From positions 1 through 54,764 of the forward strand of contig CAZTAK010000012.1 of assembly GCA_964611585.1 (NCBI GenBank): a DNA stretch of 54,764 nucleotides. Reading direction: 5' to 3'. The notes beneath the pieces were generated by a model. The model searched no databases. It worked only from the letters and a program-made list of their open reading frames with translations, and had not been told where the DNA came from. The stretch is from CAZTAK01 sp964611585 (GTDB lineage: Bacteria; Pseudomonadota; Alphaproteobacteria; SHVP01). The stretch's first letter is position 1, and every line of letters starts with the position of its first letter. Both the position numbers and the translations under genes were made by a program. Shown here one piece after another: positions 41,922 to 50,813 of the stretch.

Positions 41922-43316
41922 ATGTCTCTCGATGCACGAAATGAAAACGCGGTCGCTTTGGCCGTCGCCGAAACCCGAGGATTGCTAAACGAACGGCTGA
42001 CGACGTTGGCCGGCGTGCGCCATGAGCACGGGAGCGATGCATCCTGGTTCGAAGGCCACGACCCGGATGCGGTTGCGTTTCCCGAGACGACCGAAGAAGT
42101 CGCCGGAATCGTCCGCATCTGCGCGCGCCATGGTGTGCCCGTCATTCCCTACGGCACGGGCACGGCGCTGGAGGGCCATGTCGCGGCTCTGGAAGGCGGC
42201 ATCTGCATCAGCCTCGCCCACATGAAAAGAATTGTCGCGGTCAACCGCGACGACCTCGACGCCACGGTCGAGGCCGGTGTTACCCGCAAGGAACTCAATG
42301 CCCACCTCCGCGATACCGGGCTGTTCTTTCCAATCGATCCCGGCGCGGATGCCTCGATCGGCGGCATGGCCGCAACCCGCGCCTCCGGTACCAACGCAGT
42401 GCGCTACGGCACCATGCGTGAGAACGTGCTGGCGCTGACCGTCGTTATGGCCGACGGGCAGATCATCCGCACCGCGCGTCGCGCGCGCAAGTCCTCGGCC
42501 GGGTACGACTTGACCCGTTTGCTGGTGGGCTCGGAAGGAACGCTTGGTGTCATCACCGAAGTCACGTTGCGCCTGTACGGAATCCCCGAGGCGACGTCGG
42601 CGGCGGTGGTGCCGTTCGACGACATCAAGGGCGCCGTCGAAAGTGTGATCTTGACAATTCAATCGGGCATTCCGGTGGCGCGGATCGAGTTGGTGGACGA
42701 AGTTGCCATCGACGCAATCAACAAGTATTCGAAGCTCGATTTGCCGGTGGCGACGACGCTGTTTCTTGAGTTTCACGGTTCGGACGCCGGCGTCGCCGAG
42801 CAAGCCGAACGGTTCCATGCCATCGCCTCGGAGCACGGTGGCGGCGATTTCCAGTGGGCCCTCAAAACCGAGGACCGCAACAAGTTGTGGCAGGCGCGTC
42901 ACGATTCTGCCTATGCCGCGGCCGCGCTTCGTCCCGGGTGCAGAATTTGGGCGACCGACGTGTGCGTGCCGATCTCGTGCCTCAGCGAGTGTATTCTGGA
43001 AACCCGCAAGGATCTCGACGGCACGTCGATACCAGCGCCGATCGTCGGGCACGTCGGCGACGGAAATTTTCACCTTGCTTTCGTTGTCGATGCCGAAAAT
43101 GCGGACGAGCTTGCCGAGGCCAAGGCCCTGAACGAACGTCTTGTCATGCGGGCGCTGGCGATGGACGGAACGTGCACCGGCGAGCACGGTGTCGGCCACG
43201 GCAAAATCGATTTTCTGGTGGCTGAGCACGGCGAGGCGATTGCCGTCATGCGTACGCTCAAGACCGCGCTCGATCCGCAGAACATCATGAATCCGGGGAA
43301 AATCGTCCGGCTCTAG
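41922..43316 (+). CDS. FAD-linked oxidase, glycolate oxidase/D-lactate dehydrogenase type
   Basis: The 464-residue protein belongs to the GlcD/Dld group that oxidises 2-hydroxy acids with FAD. The FAD_binding_4 (PCMH) domain starts PETTEEVAGIVRICARHGVP and contains VIPYGTGTALEGHVAALEGG. Then come GMAATRASGTNAVRYGTMREN and LLVGSEGTLGVITEVTLRL. The C-terminal cap has PAPIVGHVGDGNFHLAF and TGEHGVGHGKIDFL, with the histidines expected for the substrate site. Resemblance is to the cytochrome-type D-lactate dehydrogenase subgroup. I start at the ATG that is also kept in the upstream remnant; the frame is open to 41820. Confidence 0.92.
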   Translation: MSLDARNENAVALAVAETRGLLNERLTTLAGVRHEHGSDASWFEGHDPDAVAFPETTEEVAGIVRICARHGVPVIPYGTGTALEGHVAALEGGICISLAHMKRIVAVNRDDLDATVEAGVTRKELNAHLRDTGLFFPIDPGADASIGGMAATRASGTNAVRYGTMRENVLALTVVMADGQIIRTARRARKSSAGYDLTRLLVGSEGTLGVITEVTLRLYGIPEATSAAVVPFDDIKGAVESVILTIQSGIPVARIELVDEVAIDAINKYSKLDLPVATTLFLEFHGSDAGVAEQAERFHAIASEHGGGDFQWALKTEDRNKLWQARHDSAYAAAALRPGCRIWATDVCVPISCLSECILETRKDLDGTSIPAPIVGHVGDGNFHLAFVVDAENADELAEAKALNERLVMRALAMDGTCTGEHGVGHGKIDFLVAEHGEAIAVMRTLKTALDPQNIMNPGKIVRL

Positions 43317-43365
43317 TCGGCGCCGCCGCCGTGGGCGCCTTTCCGCGGCGTGGTAGGCTCGACCG

Positions 43366-46112
43366 GTGAGCGCGCCCGCCGATAAACTCCGCCCTGAACC
43401 CGGCAGCCCGCCGGCGCGCCCGTGGCACGCACTTCCGGCTTCCGACGTTACAGCCGCGTTCGGCACGCCCGCGGACGGTCTTTCCGGTGCCGAAGCCGCC
43501 GCCCGGCAGCGCACATTCGGGCCCAACATTCTGCCCCAGCCGCCGCCGCCCGGGCTGCTGGCTATCTATTTGGGCCAGTTCCGAAGTCCGTTCATTTATC
43601 TCCTGCTGGCGGCTGCGGCGGTGTCGCTGGCCATCGGCGAGGTGCTCGATGCGGCGTTTATCTTTGCGATTCTGCAAATCAACGCCGCAATCGGCACGTT
43701 TCAGGAATGGAAAGCGCGTTCCGAAGCCGAACAGTTGCGCAACCTGATCCCGGTGTGGGCGGTGGTGCGCCGGGGCGGCGGGCGCGATCGCATTCCGGCG
43801 GAGGACCTGGTGCCGGGCGATCTGGTGTCGGTCGAAGGGGGTCTGCTGGTCCCGGCCGACATCCGGCTGCTCGAAGCCCGGGACCTTGAAATCGACGAAT
43901 CGATGCTGACCGGCGAATCGACTCCGGTCGCCAAGAATTCCGGGGCGTCGCTGGCGGCGGAGACGGTGGCGGCCTCGCGCATCACGATGATGCACGCGGG
44001 CACCGTGGTATCGCGCGTCCGTGGCAGCGGAGTAGTAACGGCGATTGGCGCGGCGACCCAGATCGGGCAGATCGCAGCCGCTGTGAGCGCCACCGGAGAG
44101 GTGCCGCCACCGCTGCTGGTGCGTATGCGCCGGTTTGCGCGCGCGGTCTCCGTCGTCATTGCGGTCGTGATCGTGCTGCTGGGAGTGATCGAATTCACCC
44201 GGGGTATCCCGGTGGCGGAAATCTTTCTGGTCGCGGCGGCGTTCGCGGTGGCGGCAATTCCGGAAGGTTTGCCGGTCGCATTGACGGTTGCGCTCAGTGT
44301 CGCGGTCCGGCGCATGGCCCGGCGCAACGTCATTGTCCGCCTCTTGCCCGCGGTCGAGGGGTTGGGGTCGTGTACGGTCATTGCCAGCGACAAGACCGGA
44401 ACGCTGACGCGAAACGAGCTGTTGGTGCGGCACCTGGCGGTATCGGGTGTGGGCGGTGTGGCTGTTGGCGACACCGGCTTCGACCAGACAAATCTCGAAA
44501 GCGCCGGTGCCGATGCGGCGCGGGACTTGCTCAGGACTTCGGTTCTTTGCAACGAGGCGACGCTCCAGATCGACCAATCTGGCGCGGCCAGGCCGTTCGG
44601 CGACAAGGTCGATATTGCGTTTCTTCTGGCGGCCCGCAACTCGGGCATCGACCCCGACGGTGTGCGGGCGGCGGCCGAGGAACAGGGAACGATTCCCTAC
44701 GAGGCCGAACGCCGGTTTGCTGCGTTTCTCGAACGCAACGCCGGGATCGTCGTCGCTCACGTCAAGGGGGCGGCCGAAACCGTGCTTCCGATGTGCGAGG
44801 GCGTCGACGAGGCCGGTGTTTTGCGCGAGGTCGAATCGCTGGGCCGCCAGGGCTACCGGGTGCTGGCGCTGGCCGCGGGGGCCATCGACCTGCCGCCAGA
44901 CGAGTCGCCGGAAGGCCGGCATCTTGCCGGCCTCAGGTTTCTGGGGCTCGCTGGCCTGATCGACCCGCTGCGGCCCGAGGCGCGGTCCGCCGTCGAGGCC
45001 TGCCGCCGGGCCGGTGTCCGGGTCTGCATGGTGACGGGTGACCACCCGGCAACGGCGCTGGCGATTGCCCGCGAACTTGGTCTCGCTGTCGACGATACGG
45101 CGGTTCTCACCGGCGACGAGTTTGGCACTCTCGACGATCGCAGCCGCGCCGCGCGGGTGCGGGCCGCCACCGTATTTGCGCGTGTCGAGCCACTGCAAAA
45201 ACTCGATATCGTGCAGGCGCTGCAACAGGACGGAGACATCGNNNNNNNNNNNNNNNNNNNNNNNNNNNNNNNNNNNNNNNNNNNNNNNNNNNNNNNNNNN
45301 NNNNNNNNNNNNNNNNNNNNNNNNNNNNNNNNNNNNNNNNNGACATCGGTGTCGCCATGGGGCGCGGAGGTACCGACGCGGCGCGCGGCGCCGCCGACCT
45401 GATTGTGGCCGACGACAATTTCGCCTCGATCGTCGCCGGTGTGGGTGAAGGCCGCATTGCCTACGACAACATCCGCAAGGTGATCTATCATCTGATTGCC
45501 ACCAATGCGGCCGAGATCGTACTGTTTGTGCTGGCGATCGGGGCGGGGCTGCCGCTGCCGCTGACGGCGGTGCAACTGCTGTGGCTCAACGTCGCAACCG
45601 AAGGCTTTCAGCACATCGCGCTTGCCTTTGAAAAGGGCGAACCCGGCGTTTTGCGCCGCCAACCCCGGCCGCCGCGGCAGCCCATATTCGACCGCCGCAT
45701 GATTTCCCAAACCCTGCTCGCCGGTAGCTACGGCGGCGGCATGGCCTTTGCGCTGTTCGCGGTGTTGCTCGAACTGGGCTGGACGACGGGCGCCGCGAGC
45801 AATGCGCTGCTGTTGTTTCTGGTGCTATTCGAGAATGTCCAGAGTTTCAATTGCCGGTCGGAAACGCGCTCGGCCTTTCGGACGCCGCTGCGCAACAATC
45901 CGCTGCTGGTGGTCGGGGTCGCGCTGGCGCTGGCGGTCCATGTGGGTGCCATGTATGCGCCGGGTTTGCGCGCGATCCTCGACATTGGCCCGCTGTCACC
46001 CGCGGCATGGGCCGCGATCGTCGTCCTTGCCCTGGGTACCGTGGCGGTGATGGAGGTCTACAAGTTTGTTGTCAGGCGAAAGGATCGGGCGGTCGCGCCG
46101 CCGCCCGCCTGA
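43366..46112 (+). CDS. P-type cation-transporting ATPase, interrupted by assembly gap
   Basis: A P2-type ATPase of the Ca2+/Mn2+ (PMR1/SERCA-like) group. Before the gap: cation_ATPase_N domain, actuator LTGESTPVAKN, M4 site AIPEGLPVALT, phosphorylation motif SDKTGTLTRNE, nucleotide domain, and VTGDHPATA. After the gap: DIGVAMGRGGTDAARGAADL, M5 TNAAEIVLFVL, M6 WLNVATEGFQHIAL (Glu where SERCA has Asp), and a FENVQSFNCRSE loop. The 100 N at 45242-45341 replace the segment that normally reads TGDGVNDAPAL. Both sides agree in frame with a true gap of about 50 bases, so the gene is probably intact. It starts with GTG. Confidence 0.88.
45242..45341. other. Assembly gap, 100 N
   Basis: A run of exactly 100 N, the usual placeholder for an unknown gap. 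The family sequence between the flanks predicts about 17 missing codons. As 100 N does not restore the frame, the size is arbitrary. Confidence 0.97.
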
Positions 46113-46277
46113 GATCCGGCCGGTCGCCGCCGGATTCCCTACCCCTGCCCATTGCCGAGCGCCCGGACCGGGCGTACATAGACATCGTCAGGGCCGGAAA
46201 CAGCCGCAGCTGCGCGGTGGCGCGGGTGGCAGCAGGGTCCGCCCGCCGAGCTTCTCTTTGCTGGCAGGAGCATTTCT

Positions 46278-49200
46278 GTGAAAAAAGCCGTTATCGGCGT
46301 TGTGGTCGTGTTGATTGTGGCCGGGGCGGCAATTCTGATCGTGCCGAGCGTCATCAACTGGAACACCTACAAGCCGCGCCTGATAGCAATGGCCGAAGAC
46401 GCAACCGGCCGGCGCCTGGCGGTCGACGGCGATCTGGGTCTGACGATATTGCCGTCGCCAGCGCTGTCGATGGTCGACGTTCGATTGTCCAACGCGCCGG
46501 GCGGCAGCGCCGACAGTATGATCGCGCTCGAAAGGCTCGAAGTCGAGATTGCGCTGTGGCCGTTGTTACGGCGCGAAATCCGGGTTCGTACCGTGCGCCT
46601 GATCAAGCCGGTAGTGGACCTCGAAATCCTCGCCGACGGCACCCCCAACTGGATATTTCAGGCCCCTAACGACGACGGTCCCGGCACCGAGGGCGGCGCC
46701 GACACACCTGGCGATGAAACGGGTGCGTTGGCAGGCGTCAGCCTGGAAAAATTCGAAATCGAAGACGGGACGCTCGTTTTCCGCAATGCCTCGACCGGCA
46801 CCGAAGAGCGCATCGAACGGTTGAGCGCGGAACTGTCTGCCGCCGCCCTGGCAAGCGGCCCGTACGTGGCGAAAGGGTCGTTGACGGTGCGCGGCCTGCC
46901 GCTTGAATTCGATCTTTCGGTCGGCGATCTGGCAGCGCCGGGTTCGATTCCGGTGAGCGCCGAATTCGTCGTCGAACGGGCCGGCGTCGCGGCCGTCTTT
47001 GCCGGCCAGATTTCGGCGCCCAGTCCCGACGCGCGGTTCAGGGGCAGTTTCGAGTTGTCAGGGGAGGATTTGCGCGCCGCCGGGGCCGTGGTTGCCGACA
47101 TCCTCGGGGTAGACGCACCGCTGCAGATACCCGGGGCTCAGGATTTTTCGATCAATGCGGCCGTCGAGGGCGACATCAACGACCTTGCCTTTAATGAGAT
47201 CGAACTCCGACTTGGTGAAACCCGGGCGACGGGTGCCATCAGCGCGGCTTTGCGCGACCCGGTCTCGGTCGATGCCACGATCGCATTCGGCCGGATCGAT
47301 CTCGACGCCTGGCTCGAGGCCGGGGCTCGTCCCTCGCCCGAATCCAATGGCGCGGCGAACGGTGGCACCGATCCCGGGGATGCCGACATCAGACTCGCGC
47401 TTCCGGTGTTGCCCGGCGACATCGCCGCCAGCCTGAACGTGACCGTCGAGGCCCTCAGCTATCGCGGCGACGTGGTGCGCCAGGCCGAAGTCTCTGCGCG
47501 CCTTACCGGCGGTACGCTCGACGTGTCGCGGGCCTGCGCGCTGCTGCCAGGCGGCACTGCGATATCGGCGGCCGGCACCCTTCGCGTCGCCGAGGAGAGA
47601 CCGCAGTTCGACGGCAGCGTCGAAGTTGTGTCCGACGATCTGCGCGCCTTCCTCGCATGGCTCGAAGTCGATCTCGAAGAAGTGCCGGACGACCGGCTGC
47701 GCAATCTGAGCCTTCAAAGCCAGATTCGGTTGACGCCCGATCTCGCCCAGGTGTTCAGCATCGACCTGCGCCTCGATTCGACCCGCCTGACCGGCGGCGC
47801 GGCTTATGCATTCCGCACGCGGCCCTCCTTCAGCGTCGATCTCGATCTCGACCGCCTCAATGCTGACGCCTATGTCGACGCGAAGCCCGCCAGCAACGTG
47901 CCCGCCAACACGGTCGAGATCACTGTCCCGATCGATATCGTGACGACCAAAGTTTCCATTCCCGTGTTCGACTCATTCGACGCGAATATCAAGCTTGCCA
48001 TCGGCAGCCTGACCGCGGGCGGGGCCGTCCTCAACGGCCTCACCATCGATGGGACCCTCTTGGGCGGGGAGATGGAAATGCGCGACGTCCGCATTGCCGA
48101 CCTCAGCGGGGCGGCCATCGGCCTTACCGGTACCGCCACGGGATTCGCGGAGAACATACAGATTACCGCCAACGTGACCGTTGATGCCGATGACCCGGCC
48201 GGTCTGCTGCGCCAAACGGGATTGACGCTTCCGGGGCCCGGCGGCGTGTGGAATCCGTTGCAGGTAACGGGGCGAATCGCCGGCAATATCGAGGCCTTCG
48301 ACGTCGACCTCGAAGCGGTCGCGGGTAAAACCCAAGCCGGAATCTCGGGCGGAATCGAATGGCGCGGGCGGGACCCGCGGATCGATCTCTCGTTCGGCAT
48401 CGCCAACTCCAGCCTGTTCGGTTTGGCGCGGGCGTTGGGCGGCGAGATCGTTCCGGCACCCGGCGGGGCCGACGGGCCGGTGTCGCTAACCGGAACCGCG
48501 CGCGGTGAACTCTCCAACCTGACCCTTGATGTCGCCGCCGCCGCCGCCGCCGAAATCTCGCTGGCCGGGAGCCTCGAGGCCCGCGACGTCCCCACCTTCA
48601 ACTTCGTCCTGGAGGCGACCCACCAGGACCTGCTGGGTCTGCTGGCGACGCTGGGAGTCGATTACCGACCGGCGGTGGACAATTTCGGCGGGTTCCGGCT
48701 TGCCGCCGACATTGCCGGTACGCCCGCGCGGCTGCAATTGAGCGCCGCTGAGGGTCAGGTTGGCCTGGTCGGTTTTGCAGGCAACGCGGTGATCGAACTC
48801 GACGGTCCGCGGCCGCACATCGTCGCCAATCTCAATACCAGCGAAATCTTGGTCGATCTTCTGTTGCCCCGTGCCGAACCCGCGACCGGTGGCAGCGGTG
48901 GCGCGGTGCGCGCGCCCGCCACGCCGGCCGGGCCCAACGATCGATGGTCGCGCGACCGTATCGATCTCTCAATCCTGAGGACCTTCGATGCCGATCTGGA
49001 TCTAGCCTCGCGTGCCATTTCCTACGGAACCTACCGGTTTGTCGATCCGAATCTGGTGGTGCGCCTTGAGGGTGGCGTGCTCGATGTCGATCCGCTGAGC
49101 GGCACGCTGTTCGGTGGCGGCGTGTCCCTGACGATGCGGGTCGAGGCTGGCGAAGCGGTTCGCCTGAGCGCGCGCGCGCGGCTCGACGGCGCTGATATCG

Positions 49201-49838
49201 AACGGGCTCTGATCGAGTCCGCGCGGATCGACCGGGTCAGTGGCCGCTTCGACCTCGACACCAGCCTGGCGACAGCGGGCCGTTCGCAATTCGACATGAT
49301 CTCGGCGCTCGACGGCACTTTGAGTTTTGCCGCGCGTGACGGAATGATCCGCGGCATCGATTTACGGCACCTGAGTGACCGGCTCGGCGAGCTCGACGGC
49401 GTTGGCGGTTTTCTCGGTCTGATCCAATCCAGCCTCGGCGGCGGCGAGACCGCGTACACGTCCTTTTCCGGGACCTTCGACATCCAGGACGGGCTTGCCC
49501 GCACCGACGACCTTTCCGCCAGGCTCGACGCGGCACAAGGAAGCGGGCGCGGGCTGATCGATCTGCCGTCATGGCACATGGATCTCAGGACCCAGGCGCG
49601 ACTGGTGGAACACCCCGACGCCCCGCCGGTCGGCCTCGACCTTATCGGGCCGCTGGATGCACCGCGCCGCGAGTTCCGGACCGAGGAACTTGAAGGCTAC
49701 GTCGCCGCGCGGGTGGGCCGGACGATTCTGCGCGAAATACTGCCGCGTTCACGCCAGCAGGACGACGAGTCGAACGGCGGCTTGCAGCCGCTCAATCCGC
49801 GCAACATCATCCGCGGTATCCTGCGCGGCGGAAACTGA
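46278..49838 (+). CDS. AsmA-family protein, 1186 aa
   Basis: AsmA-like proteins are long periplasmic beta-groove proteins anchored in the inner membrane and thought to help move phospholipids to the outer membrane. Residues 7-24 form the single membrane anchor (GVVVVLIVAGAAILIVPSVI), followed by the family start WNTYKPRLIAMAEDATGRRLAVDGDLGLTI. The rest is beta-rich with repeated strand pairs. The C-terminal AsmA_2 block includes DGTLSFAARDGMIRGIDLRHL near residue 1013 and a DLIGPLDAPRREF end. It begins with GTG after GCAGGAG. Seven GCC/GCG codons in a row near 48530 give an Ala run. It converges on the ribbon-helix-helix gene. Confidence 0.88.
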   Translation: MKKAVIGVVVVLIVAGAAILIVPSVINWNTYKPRLIAMAEDATGRRLAVDGDLGLTILPSPALSMVDVRLSNAPGGSADSMIALERLEVEIALWPLLRREIRVRTVRLIKPVVDLEILADGTPNWIFQAPNDDGPGTEGGADTPGDETGALAGVSLEKFEIEDGTLVFRNASTGTEERIERLSAELSAAALASGPYVAKGSLTVRGLPLEFDLSVGDLAAPGSIPVSAEFVVERAGVAAVFAGQISAPSPDARFRGSFELSGEDLRAAGAVVADILGVDAPLQIPGAQDFSINAAVEGDINDLAFNEIELRLGETRATGAISAALRDPVSVDATIAFGRIDLDAWLEAGARPSPESNGAANGGTDPGDADIRLALPVLPGDIAASLNVTVEALSYRGDVVRQAEVSARLTGGTLDVSRACALLPGGTAISAAGTLRVAEERPQFDGSVEVVSDDLRAFLAWLEVDLEEVPDDRLRNLSLQSQIRLTPDLAQVFSIDLRLDSTRLTGGAAYAFRTRPSFSVDLDLDRLNADAYVDAKPASNVPANTVEITVPIDIVTTKVSIPVFDSFDANIKLAIGSLTAGGAVLNGLTIDGTLLGGEMEMRDVRIADLSGAAIGLTGTATGFAENIQITANVTVDADDPAGLLRQTGLTLPGPGGVWNPLQVTGRIAGNIEAFDVDLEAVAGKTQAGISGGIEWRGRDPRIDLSFGIANSSLFGLARALGGEIVPAPGGADGPVSLTGTARGELSNLTLDVAAAAAAEISLAGSLEARDVPTFNFVLEATHQDLLGLLATLGVDYRPAVDNFGGFRLAADIAGTPARLQLSAAEGQVGLVGFAGNAVIELDGPRPHIVANLNTSEILVDLLLPRAEPATGGSGGAVRAPATPAGPNDRWSRDRIDLSILRTFDADLDLASRAISYGTYRFVDPNLVVRLEGGVLDVDPLSGTLFGGGVSLTMRVEAGEAVRLSARARLDGADIERALIESARIDRVSGRFDLDTSLATAGRSQFDMISALDGTLSFAARDGMIRGIDLRHLSDRLGELDGVGGFLGLIQSSLGGGETAYTSFSGTFDIQDGLARTDDLSARLDAAQGSGRGLIDLPSWHMDLRTQARLVEHPDAPPVGLDLIGPLDAPRREFRTEELEGYVAARVGRTILREILPRSRQQDDESNGGLQPLNPRNIIRGILRGGN

Positions 49839-49876
49839 GAGTGCGGGCGGGCCTCTGATGATAGAGAATTGAACGC

Positions 49877-50107
49877 CTAGCGTTTGCGCAGGATTGCATC
49901 GCCGCCGGCCGCACCTTTGAGCGCCTGCAAGACGTAAAGCCGGATCGCCGCCGACAGACTGGTGGTGCGGGTTTCGTCGATGTCGGCGATTGCCTTGGCC
50001 GGTGCGACGCCGCGGCGGCGGCACAGTGACAGGAATTCGTCCCAGAACTCGGGCTCCAGCGACACACTGGTCTTGTGACCGTTGACGGTGACGGAGTGTT
50101 TGGCCAT
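49877..50107 (-). CDS. Ribbon-helix-helix domain protein, 76 aa
   Basis: The 76-residue protein starts with a strand (HSVTVNGHKTSVSLEPEFW) and two helices (FWDEFLSLCRRRGVAPAKAIADID, then LSAAIRLYVLQALKGAAGG), the layout of the RHH_4 family common in alphaproteobacteria. Ribbon-helix-helix proteins usually bind DNA as dimers, but no partner toxin is present. It follows the LysE-type exporter by five bases and is the last gene of the minus-strand group. Confidence 0.85.
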   Translation of the reverse strand: MAKHSVTVNGHKTSVSLEPEFWDEFLSLCRRRGVAPAKAIADIDETRTTSLSAAIRLYVLQALKGAAGGDAILRKR

Positions 50108-50112
50108 GCGCC

Positions 50113-50748
50113 TTACCGGATTGCGTGTTCGATCAGAAGGGCCGCCGCGAAGAACAGCAAGACCGCTCCCGTCACCCACGATACCGTGCGTTGAACCGCC
50201 GCGATATCGAGCCAGCGCCGGGCCTGCTCGGCGCCCAGCGCAAGGCTCACCTGCCAAACCGTGTTGACGACAATCAACGCAGCCCCCAGCACCGCGAGTT
50301 GCAGCGGTACCTGACCGCGTTCGGCGGCAACGAAATTGGGCATCAGCGCCAAGAACAGAATAATCACTTTGGGATTGAGAATGTTGGTCACCATCGCGTC
50401 GCGCAAAGCCTTTGCGGGGGGGATGATCTCGCCGATGCCAAGGGCGGCGGTGCTCATCAGCCGCGAACGGAATCCCTGAACGCCGAGCCACGCCAGATAG
50501 ATCGCGCCGCCGACAGCGATGCTGCGAAACAGGATGTCGCTCGAGGCGATAATCAGCGAGATTCCGACCGCGGCCAGGACGGTATGGGCAATCAAGCCTA
50601 GCTGCACGCCGGTCACGGTGGCGAAGCCTGCGCGCGGACCCGACGTCATGGTGTAGCGCAGGATCAACATGGTGTCGGGGCCGGGCGAAAGCACCACTGC
50701 CAGCGCCGCGGCGACGAACGCAAGCAACGTGGCGGGTTCGACGGGCAT
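50113..50748 (-). CDS. LysE/RhtB-family amino-acid exporter
   Basis: The 211-residue inner-membrane protein has six hydrophobic segments and the family start LLAFVAAALAVVLSPGPDTMLILRYTM, with the SPGPD motif near residue 21. GVQLGLIAHTVLAAVGIS and NILNPKVIILFLALMPNF (the N-P-K motif) follow. Such proteins export amino acids such as homoserine, threonine or lysine; the substrate cannot be read from sequence. It shares a strand with the glycosylase fusion, 65 bases away. Confidence 0.9.
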   Translation of the reverse strand: MPVEPATLLAFVAAALAVVLSPGPDTMLILRYTMTSGPRAGFATVTGVQLGLIAHTVLAAVGISLIIASSDILFRSIAVGGAIYLAWLGVQGFRSRLMSTAALGIGEIIPPAKALRDAMVTNILNPKVIILFLALMPNFVAAERGQVPLQLAVLGAALIVVNTVWQVSLALGAEQARRWLDIAAVQRTVSWVTGAVLLFFAAALLIEHAIR

Positions 50749-50813
50749 GGCGGGGGCTTACTCCCGGCCTGTGCCGCCGTCAAGACAAGGGCTCAAGCGC
50801 CGAGGGCGGCGGC

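Noticed and set aside
45242..45402. Apparent frameshift in the P-type ATPase
   Set aside because: It is caused by the arbitrary 100-N gap; both flanks are in the expected family register.
48530..48555. GCC-repeat run in the AsmA gene as a regulatory microsatellite
   Set aside because: It is in frame and encodes an alanine run in a high-GC gene; nothing suggests phase variation.
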